Shown here: piece by piece, positions 1 to 8,266 of the stretch | How the letters are laid out: every line of letters begins with the position of its first letter | Position numbering within the stretch: position 1 is the first letter of the stretch | Source: Trypanosoma brucei gambiense DAL972 | Taxonomy: Eukaryota; Euglenozoa; Kinetoplastea; Trypanosomatida; Trypanosomatidae | Assembly (NCBI RefSeq): GCF_000210295.1 | Contig: NC_026739.1 | Coordinates: forward strand, 592,262 to 656,261 | Direction: 5' to 3' | Length of the DNA: 64,000 nt | Notes under the pieces: model-generated | The model's input: only the letters and a program-made list of their open reading frames with translations | Databases searched by the model: none | What the model was told of the DNA's origin: nothing | Made by a program: the position numbers and the translations under genes

Positions 1-610
1 AGGCACGGCACGCAGTGAGCAGTAATGCGTATAACTCTATTTTCTCGCGTGCTATCGGGTTGTAAGCTCGGTTCCCTTATTTCTGTGTATTTATTTGCTG
101 TTTTTTCATTTAGAGGGAACCGATTTAGCGTTTCTTTTGCGATTTCGTTGTAGTTACTCAGTTGTTGGCTTCTTTATATATATATATTCATGGTGGTATA
201 CGGAGTAACTAGTGGTCTCCAACCACTTAGCAACTCTAACCATCACCTTTTCAGTATTCGGTGACACTTCTATTGTTGTGAATACTGTGAACGGTGGAGC
301 AGGGGGTTAACACTTTTCTTCGTTCTCCTCAGTTATTTGTTCAGTTGTATTTCCCGTATACTGCTTTATTTCGATTTTATATTGTTGCCCCTGATTGTGT
401 CGCCACGCTTTTTTTTTTCTATTGGAAAACAAATAACCTATTTTCATTATTATTTTTACCCCCCCCCCCCTATATTGTACGTGTCTAAGAAGAACATTTT
501 ATAATAAATAGACTAAAAAAGGAGTATTGAACCAGAGTATTATACAAGCCTTCTATTATTACACACATTTCGTGCGAAGGGGGGGGAGAAGTGAAAAACA
601 AGGGCACATA
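1..610. other. Left-edge non-coding stretch before pyridoxal kinase
   Basis: No convincing gene. It probably carries the 3' UTR of a gene left of the window, then the leader of pyridoxal kinase. Short frames open at base 1 close by about base 65 and cannot be assigned. The stretch is T-rich with a TA run near 176-188 and a C12 tract at 459-470. Confidence 0.6.
459..489 (+). promoter_or_regulatory. Predicted spliced-leader acceptor for pyridoxal kinase
   Basis: A C12 pyrimidine tract at 459-470 is followed by the first AG at 488-489. This is the usual trans-splice acceptor arrangement and would give a 5' UTR of about 120 nt before the ATG at 611. It is inferred from pattern only. Confidence 0.45.
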
Positions 611-1513
611 ATGTCAGAGAAGACGGTTTTATCGATTCAATCATTTGTGACGCATGGCTACGTCGGGAATAAGGCTGCTACGTTTCCTCTGCAGCTGCAC
701 GGTTTCGATGTGGACGGTATTAACACCGTTTGTCTCTCAAACCACAGTGGGTACCCAGTTATTAGGGGCCACAGAATGAGCTTACAGGAATACGACGAAC
801 TAATGGAAGGCGTCCGAGCGAATAACTTCCTCAGCAACTATCGCTACATTCTGACCGGATATATAAATAATGTTGACATTATTGGGAGAATACGCGACAC
901 ATTAAAGGAAGTGCGGGAGCTCCGAGAAAAGGAAGACAAGAAGTTAACTTTCATTTGTGACCCCGTCATGGGCGATGATGGTATCATGTACTGCAAGAAA
1001 GAAGTATTGGATGCGTATCGGGAGCTGGTCCCTTTGGCGGATATCGTCACACCAAATTACTTCGAGGCTTCGTTGTTGAGTGGCGTCACCGTCAATGATC
1101 TCAGTAGTGCTATACTGGCTGCTGATTGGTTCCACAACTGTGGTGTTGCTCATGTTATCATCAAGTCGTTTCGTGAGCAAGAAAAGCCAACTCACCTGCG
1201 GTTTCTGTACTCCGTGAAGGAGGGATCAGAAGCTGCGGTGCGGCGATTTTCAGGAGTGGTACCATATCATGAAGGTCGCTACACCGGAACGGGCGACGTT
1301 TTTGCCGCGTGCCTTCTTGCCTTCTCTCATTCTCATCCAATGGATGTGGCGATTGGCAAATCGATGGCTGTATTGCAGGAACTCATCATCGCAACCCGAA
1401 AGGAGGGAGGTGACGGTAAAAGTTCATTGAAAAGTAGGGAACTGCGTGTCGTTGCATCACCGCAAGTGGTGCTACAACCAAGCACAGTTGTTGACGTTAA
1501 ACCAATTTCATGA
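611..1513 (+). CDS. PdxK: Pyridoxal kinase
   Basis: This 300-residue protein is an ATP-dependent vitamin B6 kinase of the ribokinase-like superfamily. It phosphorylates pyridoxal, pyridoxine or pyridoxamine in the cytosol to supply PLP. The substrate-binding N-terminus SIQSFVTHGYVGNKAA is at residues 8-23, the CDPVMGDDG segment at 116-124, TPNYFEAS at 147-154, and the anion-hole/catalytic GTGD at 226-229 with Asp229 as the expected base. The length matches eukaryotic pyridoxal kinases (about 300-320). The frame is open back to 527 only through a TTG; ATG 611 is the first in-frame methionine and begins exactly where family homology begins. PLP made here would serve enzymes such as the ketobutyrate-CoA ligase that acts after threonine dehydrogenase, encoded downstream. 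Identity is secure. Confidence 0.96.
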   Translation: MSEKTVLSIQSFVTHGYVGNKAATFPLQLHGFDVDGINTVCLSNHSGYPVIRGHRMSLQEYDELMEGVRANNFLSNYRYILTGYINNVDIIGRIRDTLKEVRELREKEDKKLTFICDPVMGDDGIMYCKKEVLDAYRELVPLADIVTPNYFEASLLSGVTVNDLSSAILAADWFHNCGVAHVIIKSFREQEKPTHLRFLYSVKEGSEAAVRRFSGVVPYHEGRYTGTGDVFAACLLAFSHSHPMDVAIGKSMAVLQELIIATRKEGGDGKSSLKSRELRVVASPQVVLQPSTVVDVKPIS

Positions 1514-2107
1514 GAATTAAATGCAGTCTGTCAAGTCCACCATTTTTTCTCTCTGTTCTCTAAAGATAAATAATTCAGTTTTACGAGTTTGCCATGCTAC
1601 GTGTTCTTCAGGTGTATTACGATATTGTGTTTGATTTAAGAGAAGGATTTACTTGTATCCTTATATGGTAGGGTAAATCGCGTACAAAACGAAGAAAAAG
1701 AAGAGGAATTCAGATGCAAATGTGGACGCTTTTCTTTCTTGTTTTTGTGTTTTAAACGCTATCCAATAAGGTTTTCTTCGGTATTATTACTTTTCCTTGA
1801 TTTTTGTTATCTTTATTACTAACACTTTTATTTTTCTTTTTGATCGTTGGTGAATGACTGGTAACATGAAATATTTGCTAACCTCTATTTGAAGCGTTTG
1901 TTTGTTTTCGTTTTGGTGCTGTTCAAATGCAATTGTTCTTTCTCTCACCACATATTTTTAAAGTTTTTCATTTCCCTCTCGGTCTTTCATTAGGAACTGG
2001 ATATTCAGATCTGGATTTGTCAACTGCATGGACTGTTAAGTGAAGCTGCCACCTCCCTCTCCCTGCTTGAAATTATTGCAGTGCGAAAAAAGAAAAGGAG
2101 GGTGAAA
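1514..2107. other. Intergenic UTR region
   Basis: About 590 bases, T-rich, with no supported gene. It should contain the 3' UTR of pyridoxal kinase and the leader of the next gene. Confidence 0.7.
1964..1993 (+). promoter_or_regulatory. Predicted spliced-leader acceptor for the GNAT gene
   Basis: A nearly pure pyrimidine tract (1964-1990) ends in AG at 1992-1993, giving a predicted 5' UTR of 114 nt before ATG 2108. Pattern-based. Confidence 0.5.
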
Positions 2108-2842
2108 ATGGGCGAGACTTTAGGCAGCAGTTGTGTTGTTACAGACGGTTCCAAAGAACCATGCACTATTGTGTTTCACGATGTGGAAAAGACTGAAATC
2201 AGAAGCGGTTACGCCGCCGTTACTGATGTCTTGTGTGATGTCGATTACTTTCCGTACCCTCCGCAAACACATGAACAGCTGGAGAAGGCACATCTGTACG
2301 TATTGGCGTGTTGTATATCCTCCTCGGAACCAACATTTCCACTTGATTCACATCGAGGAGAGGAGGAGGTAATGAAAAAAGATGTGGGTACTGTTTTGGT
2401 TGGTGCCGTTGGTGTGGTGTGGGTTCCCTTCTCATCAGGTGCAATGGTTGAGGGATATATACATGTAGTTTGGGTAAGGCCGGACTATCGAAGACACCGT
2501 GTTGCTTACCGGCTACTGGAACGCACTTTAGCCATGACACAAATCGGAAATCCACCCAATAAGATTTTACGTTGGCGCTTACACACAATGTGCACATCCT
2601 TGAACACACGCGAGTATCTTAGTAGGTTTCTACATGAAAGGAAATCTAGTTCCACAACGGCAAGCGATGATGATGACGTTCATCTACTACTCAAAGAAAC
2701 AGAAACACTGATTACGGCTGTACCACGCATGTACGAGCGGCTAGGTTTCTGTGTGAGACGGAATGTCTTTAAGTACTACGATGGAAAGGCTGACGGTGTG
2801 GAAATGATAAAGGTTGTCCCCGGTGCAGGGAAACGACGTTGA
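2108..2842 (+). CDS. GNAT-family N-acetyltransferase, substrate unknown
   Basis: This 244-residue protein resembles a GCN5-related N-acetyltransferase, which transfers acetyl from acetyl-CoA to an amine. The beta4-alpha3 acetyl-CoA motif (IHVVWVRPDYRRHRVAYRLL) spans about 118-137. A C-terminal YERLGF motif followed by a Tyr-Tyr pair (about 205-220) recalls the protein N-terminal acetyltransferases NAA50/NAA60, but the match is weak. The pyrophosphate loop, usually R/Q-x-x-G-x-G/A, reads R128-R-H-R131-V-A133, so its first glycine is an arginine. Asp-rich residues near 180-185 lie in an insertion between the two motifs. The frame is open to a GTG at 2081, but ATG 2108 is the first methionine. 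The GNAT fold is likely; the substrate cannot be told. Confidence 0.7.
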   Translation: MGETLGSSCVVTDGSKEPCTIVFHDVEKTEIRSGYAAVTDVLCDVDYFPYPPQTHEQLEKAHLYVLACCISSSEPTFPLDSHRGEEEVMKKDVGTVLVGAVGVVWVPFSSGAMVEGYIHVVWVRPDYRRHRVAYRLLERTLAMTQIGNPPNKILRWRLHTMCTSLNTREYLSRFLHERKSSSTTASDDDDVHLLLKETETLITAVPRMYERLGFCVRRNVFKYYDGKADGVEMIKVVPGAGKRR

Positions 2843-3204
2843 TGCGGAAATGAAGAAATAAATGCGGCAGTGGAACCGTGCGTTTCGGTTAGATTGGAGT
2901 GGTGCTAGCTGCGTTTTCACTCATCGGCGCTCATTATTATTATTGTATTTTTAATTTGAACGTATGCACTCTTCCTGTACTCTTTATTTGTGCGCATCAG
3001 CATAATCTGTCTATGGGTCTGATGTTCGGTTTATTTTTTTTTTAAAAATGTAAAATAATGTTGTAAGCGGGAATGTTTTGCTATATTGATGTCCGAAGTT
3101 GTGTAACCACCAATATTCGAATGGTAATTACTACCTTTTCCCCGCCTTTCTTTTAATCTTTGTTTCTTTTCGAACAGTCATATATTATATTACCTTCTTC
3201 TATA
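2843..3204. other. Intergenic UTR region
   Basis: About 360 bases with T runs and no gene. It ends in the acceptor of the next gene. Confidence 0.7.
3133..3177 (+). promoter_or_regulatory. Predicted spliced-leader acceptor for the helical-repeat gene
   Basis: A long pyrimidine tract at 3133-3170 is followed by AG at 3176-3177, 27 nt before ATG 3205. The upstream frame extension (from TTG 3160) runs through this tract, which argues that it is not translated. Confidence 0.55.
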
Positions 3205-6200
3205 ATGCCCGCTCCACTGGCGACATTTACCAAAACCAAATGGTTGACGTTCTTTGCTGAGCTTACCGCAAAGATTACGCACCGCAACTTACTTGTTGTA
3301 CTAGAGGGATGTGAATTAGTAAAACGGCTTCTTGTTTCCCGCGTCTCTGTTGCGGCATTCCTTGAGGAGGGAAACTTCTTGTTGTTATTGGTTGACTCAC
3401 TGGTTGGTAATATGCTTAATAATGAACCTTTCGAAGTGAATGTTCCGATAGGGACAAATGAAAAGCTAATATTCACTCAACTTGAAACACTGTCCCTATT
3501 TGTCGATATGATGGTTGCACTCCACGCAGACAGAGACCCTTATTACTGCCTTCTAGTGCAGGCGCGCGCGGGTGTTCTGTTGGGAACGCTCGTTAGTCTT
3601 CTTCGGCGACAACAATCTAATTTCTTTGGCATCATTGCGATAATGGTGAAGGCACTACTTGACATACCTTTGGGACGAGCGGTGACGCAGTCACAAACAT
3701 GTGGGGCTCCTTCCGTTGCGCTTGCGTGTCATCTACAACAACTACAGACATCAATCGAGGGGCACATGGAAATTCTTCAAGAGTCTTCGGAAATTCTGAA
3801 GGGGCTTAGTACGACCCCGAATCTCGTTATGCGTCACTGTGCTCAGCTTCTGTTTAACCTGGTATCCAAACAACTTAAGCGCATACGACGAATAGAAGGG
3901 GGAAAAGTTTTTGCTGAAGGCAATACAGGAACAGATGGTGATAGCCGCTTGGGATGTGGTGCACATGTTCGTGATGAAATGGTTGTGGAAAGTCCTTTCA
4001 CGGGTCACTGTGCGCAAACCACTGCCAATTACGGCTCAGCGTTCGACCCTAGCGGATCTGCTCCTTCTCTCGGTATTTCTGCAGATGGCACCAAACTGTC
4101 AATTAGCAGAGAAGATACTGAAGAAACAATTGTCACTGAGGAAGCCGACGTTTGTGTACCATCTGAGGAGTATACTGAATGCTTTGAGCAACTAGCGAGA
4201 AGCCGTTCACATGGCGAATATTTGTGTGGGATGAATTCCTTGTGGTGCCTGACTGTTGTTGGGGGGACTGAGCTGCAGCGTCACTTCACAACTGCATGCT
4301 TTGAGAAAGCTTTCAGGCGTTTCCTTCAAACAATGCCAGCAAACAACCAGGACCACATTGTATTTTCATCTATTTTGCTCTGGCTGTCGCACATGATGTC
4401 AAATCACCACATTTGTGACGAAACGCGTGAGTGCATCTTTTCCCTTGCCTGCCCGGCGCTCATCGAACTTGTGCTAGAGGATATTCGTTCCGACGAACCA
4501 CCAGGAGAACGAGAAGATAACAGTACTGTGACCAATTCATTTCCTCACACATCAACAGACAACATAGATGTTTCATCCTTTTTATCTGCGGGATCATTTA
4601 TGCGGTATTCGTCAATCCACTCGGCACCGTCTACTGTTAGGGCATCCTGCACCAAACTAGCAGAGCGCCCATCCGCGTCATTTCTTATTCTATCATTTCT
4701 TCTTATCACTGAACGCAGTTGTGGCCAGCGGGTTTTGGAGCGTTGGGTGCGTCATGTTGGGTTGTTTGCTATGATTGAAAAACTTATTCGACGAGTGGCG
4801 CATGTAAAGTCGGTACTCGTTGACACTCCTACAACAACGGATGGTGTTCTATCTGATGAAGTTTACCTTTCTTGTGCTATGAACACATCGCGAACAGAAC
4901 ACGTTGCATTAGGTGCACTTGCTTGCAAACTATTATCGTCGATTGCATGGAATCATGGACCCGTTATAGGTAAACAACTTGCTTCGGAGACTTCCCGTAT
5001 GCTGCAGACAATTATACCGCTGCTTCTGCAAATTGCCGTACACAATCCGACACTGACATCTGCTGTGGAGAACGTTTCAGGATCTGCTTTACACTACCTG
5101 CCTACCAGCCAACGCTCAGCCCGCTATACTTCTCTTGGTGAATGCAGTCTCGTTGCACTGGATGCTTGTTTCTGGGTTATGGAAACTGCACAGCTGAGTG
5201 CAGTGTCGTTAGAAAGTGTTATTCCCAATCTACAGGCCCTCTCTAGGGCAACTGGCAATAGTATTCATCCAGCACTTCGTGCCGCTCCATACCGAGCCGT
5301 AGCCCGACTGTGCCAATCAACGGACGATGTATTGCTGGTGGCGAGTGAAATGCCTTCACTTCTCAAAGCTGCTGTGAATAGTGTTCTGGAATATAGTGTA
5401 AAGGTGCCGCAGTGGGAAGCGGCCGCAGCGGCCGAAGGACTTATACATATTGTTAACAAAACCTCCAGCGATATTAATGTCGAGAAGAAGTTCAGTTTTA
5501 GTCGGTCCGCGCTCCCCGTAAAGCTATTGGAACTTGCGGCTTTAAATGGCATAACGTACGCGACGGGAACCTTTCTTTCTCTGATGGTCGTGTTGTTTGC
5601 GCAACAGAAACGTTTGGCTGAGCATGCTGATGAGGAACCACTAAGCTGCGTTCTTCTCCCGTGTGGGAGGGCGTCGCTAGAGTACTGGTCGAAGCTTATT
5701 AATATAGCAACATGGAGCGGTGAGAGGCTGTTGGTTGCACACAAGAAGGTTATTCCTGCTTCGCCGGTAACAAAGGATGCACAATCGCGTGCTCTAGGTA
5801 GCATTGAGGGAATAGCTGTTCAGTTTTACTTTGTATCAGCGCTATCGCGCGCACTACAGTTTCTTCTCGGTGCATATCCCGAATACAGGAGCCATTTTTC
5901 AGAGGACGTTGTGTGGCTTTTTTTTAGCAGCACCTTTGCTCTCCCGTCGCCGAGAGAGGTGTTTCAAATGCTATTTGTGCGATTCGGTGTTAAAGTGAGC
6001 CATCACAACTCTATCGAGCGTGCGTACGAGTGTATGCTGCAGTGGACGATTGAACTCTTTTTGTTTTGGGTTGGGGACGTAGGAATCGGTGTCGGCACCA
6101 ACAGCAAAAGAAAGTCACAAAAACTTGCTTCACTACCATCGAAGCTCTTTGACTCTCTATGTGGCATTATGCAAAACGCCAAGGTATCCCAACAAACACG

Positions 6201-7707
6201 TGCTAACGTGTGTGGTCTTGTATCCGCCATCATAATCCGTACGGGCAGTGGAGATGCGGCCTCCACAACTGGTTCTTCGTCAGCATGCGCGTCGTTAGCA
6301 ATATTAAGGGAGACTCTCTACAAAACCCTGGATGCTTTCAGTGCCAAACTGTTTAGTGCCTCAATTAACCTTGGAACTTCCTCCTGCGTCAGTGGCATGC
6401 AGTGCCGTTTGGTCAGCCTCTTTGCAGGAGCCAACGAGCGGGCTCGGCAATGTGGGTGGTTTGAGGAAAGGTTGGCGGAGCTCAACAAGAGAATGAGGGA
6501 GCTCAAGGAGAAGCACGGTGTACTCAGCGCTCATGAACTCGACTCACTGCTGGTTTTGTTTTCGTCTGTTTTTAGTGTTATCGCCTATCCAAAATGCCCG
6601 GCATTATCCCAGAAGTTACAGCAACAACTGTGTTTGTCGCTACATGGTGCGGTGGGGTACGGAACTACGCGGCGCGCTGCTTTTCAAACGGCACTGGCTC
6701 TCACTCGAAGCGAAGAAGGCCGACGCTTTCTTCTACAGGAAGTAACGGCCTGTGGGGATCCCCTTGTGCGTACCTGCTTTGGTCGTCTTTTGATGGTTAC
6801 ACTGGATCTCGCGGATGACATCGAGCCATCATACAGGAGGAAGCACTATGGTAGCAAAAACAAAGCACAGAATGCCACTATCATTGAGAGAGAAGCTAAT
6901 AGAACACTGGTCAAAACACTAGGTTTCGAGGTATGCGCAACTGCCTGTGCTGAAGGTTGTGAGGCTTTCACAAATGGAGTTTTAAAATCAAAGGGGGTCG
7001 AGCGTGTGGAAGGCCTTTTCTTGAAGTGTGAACAGGAGCGCATAGAAGTTCCTCTGAGCGTTCACCGTCTTATTGCGGCTATATCCTTTCACGCGGATGC
7101 TCAGTTAGCCATTATCCGAAGGAAAGAATTGATGACACTGCTCGTAGAATGGGCTGGTGAACTTAGCGTGGCGGGAACCCTTGCGTTATTGACGCTCCGT
7201 AACTTATGCTTCAATCCGTCGTTGAAGGCACAACTATGCCAAAACGATCGCATTCTTCAACTTTTCAAGCAGTTCGTCTGTATGCCAGTAGCTCCACAGC
7301 CTCTTCAAGCACTGCAACCGGACAATAACAGTAGTGAGTTTGATGCCCATCACACGGATATTGCTTCGCGGAGTCAGCAAAACTCTGGCACTGGAGGAAC
7401 ACGATTAGAACGGCACAAAAAGGGAGGGACCGTCTCAACGACAACAGCAACGGCGTCTTGTCAGGCAGATAATTTGTCTATCTTGAGGTGTAAAGAACTG
7501 GCAGTAACAGGTTATTGGGCTCTCATGTATGACAATCAGCGAGGTAAGTCTCATGTGCGCAACGTTCTTAGCCAAGCTCCTGCAGTAAAAATCAACAGCG
7601 TCGTGGCGGCGCTGGACCAGTTATGTGTGGAGCCGAGCGAGCGTGCCTGTGTTGAACATATTATGGAGGCCGTTGGTAACATGAAGGCGTTAGGAAGGAG
7701 TGTATGA
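3205..7707 (+). CDS. Large armadillo-like helical-repeat protein, possibly rotatin-related
   Basis: This 1500-residue protein has no catalytic motif, signal peptide or clear membrane segment. Its regular Leu/Ala-rich helices throughout suggest an armadillo/HEAT-type alpha-solenoid scaffold. Hydrophilic, probably disordered stretches interrupt it at about 270-330 and 1370-1420. Near the C-terminus a helical repeat containing LALLTLRNLCFNPSLK (about 1324-1339) resembles the terminal armadillo repeats of rotatin, a centriole/basal-body protein, as far as I recall that family. The match is a hint only. Rotatin in animals is longer (about 2200 residues). The start is the first ATG after the pyrimidine tract. 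The gene is surely real, with a long uninterrupted frame and normal codon use; the function is unassigned. Confidence 0.85.
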   Translation: MPAPLATFTKTKWLTFFAELTAKITHRNLLVVLEGCELVKRLLVSRVSVAAFLEEGNFLLLLVDSLVGNMLNNEPFEVNVPIGTNEKLIFTQLETLSLFVDMMVALHADRDPYYCLLVQARAGVLLGTLVSLLRRQQSNFFGIIAIMVKALLDIPLGRAVTQSQTCGAPSVALACHLQQLQTSIEGHMEILQESSEILKGLSTTPNLVMRHCAQLLFNLVSKQLKRIRRIEGGKVFAEGNTGTDGDSRLGCGAHVRDEMVVESPFTGHCAQTTANYGSAFDPSGSAPSLGISADGTKLSISREDTEETIVTEEADVCVPSEEYTECFEQLARSRSHGEYLCGMNSLWCLTVVGGTELQRHFTTACFEKAFRRFLQTMPANNQDHIVFSSILLWLSHMMSNHHICDETRECIFSLACPALIELVLEDIRSDEPPGEREDNSTVTNSFPHTSTDNIDVSSFLSAGSFMRYSSIHSAPSTVRASCTKLAERPSASFLILSFLLITERSCGQRVLERWVRHVGLFAMIEKLIRRVAHVKSVLVDTPTTTDGVLSDEVYLSCAMNTSRTEHVALGALACKLLSSIAWNHGPVIGKQLASETSRMLQTIIPLLLQIAVHNPTLTSAVENVSGSALHYLPTSQRSARYTSLGECSLVALDACFWVMETAQLSAVSLESVIPNLQALSRATGNSIHPALRAAPYRAVARLCQSTDDVLLVASEMPSLLKAAVNSVLEYSVKVPQWEAAAAAEGLIHIVNKTSSDINVEKKFSFSRSALPVKLLELAALNGITYATGTFLSLMVVLFAQQKRLAEHADEEPLSCVLLPCGRASLEYWSKLINIATWSGERLLVAHKKVIPASPVTKDAQSRALGSIEGIAVQFYFVSALSRALQFLLGAYPEYRSHFSEDVVWLFFSSTFALPSPREVFQMLFVRFGVKVSHHNSIERAYECMLQWTIELFLFWVGDVGIGVGTNSKRKSQKLASLPSKLFDSLCGIMQNAKVSQQTRANVCGLVSAIIIRTGSGDAASTTGSSSACASLAILRETLYKTLDAFSAKLFSASINLGTSSCVSGMQCRLVSLFAGANERARQCGWFEERLAELNKRMRELKEKHGVLSAHELDSLLVLFSSVFSVIAYPKCPALSQKLQQQLCLSLHGAVGYGTTRRAAFQTALALTRSEEGRRFLLQEVTACGDPLVRTCFGRLLMVTLDLADDIEPSYRRKHYGSKNKAQNATIIEREANRTLVKTLGFEVCATACAEGCEAFTNGVLKSKGVERVEGLFLKCEQERIEVPLSVHRLIAAISFHADAQLAIIRRKELMTLLVEWAGELSVAGTLALLTLRNLCFNPSLKAQLCQNDRILQLFKQFVCMPVAPQPLQALQPDNNSSEFDAHHTDIASRSQQNSGTGGTRLERHKKGGTVSTTTATASCQADNLSILRCKELAVTGYWALMYDNQRGKSHVRNVLSQAPAVKINSVVAALDQLCVEPSERACVEHIMEAVGNMKALGRSV

Positions 7708-8266
7708 TAGAAGCAAGTGTCGATGTCACCATGAGCGCATGTTCAAAATGGAGAAACACTCATTTAAGTTGGCACATCTGAAGATGTAATAAAGAACCTG
7801 AATGAAAATGAAATTTCATAGATGAAAAGATGAAATACGATATATATGTGACCATAGAATATGATTGTGTACATTAAAAAAAAAAAAGTTAACCCCTCTC
7901 AAAACACAAAAAAAAAACAAAAAAACATAGAGATCCTGGGATAACTACGTGTGCTTTTTCCTTTGTCGTTTCACAGTGGTTTCCTCAAACTTTTTACCAT
8001 CGTCCATACAAGTTGTCGCGTTCGGTGTCGTTTGTATTTATTGATGTATTTTTGCTAAACATTTTCGTTCCACTGGTTCTTTGTGATGGGCTTGTGTGAT
8101 GCTTCGCTAGTTTTCTTCACTTATGCGATGGTGGACAGGGGTGGTGAAAAAGCTGCAATATTGTGTACCGGAACGCCTTCCCACTTTTTATGCAGGTTTG
8201 CGTTTGCTACTTCCTAGTTTTCTTTTTGTCGCCCCCTTTTTTCCCCCCTTTACCACAATTTAGTCA
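7708..8266. other. Intergenic UTR region
   Basis: About 560 bases, A-rich (runs at 7875-7925) then T-rich, with no supported gene. Confidence 0.7.
8216..8263 (+). promoter_or_regulatory. Predicted spliced-leader acceptor for VPS41, unusually close to the ATG
   Basis: A strong pyrimidine tract (8216-8253) is followed by its first AG at 8262-8263. Splicing there would leave only 3 nt before ATG 8267. Either the leader is minimal or an AG upstream of the tract is used. Confidence 0.45.

Noticed and set aside
294..488. 64-codon open frame near the left edge
   Set aside because: It starts with GTG, is Phe/Leu/Tyr-rich and reads through the C12 and T tracts of a splice acceptor. No family motif.
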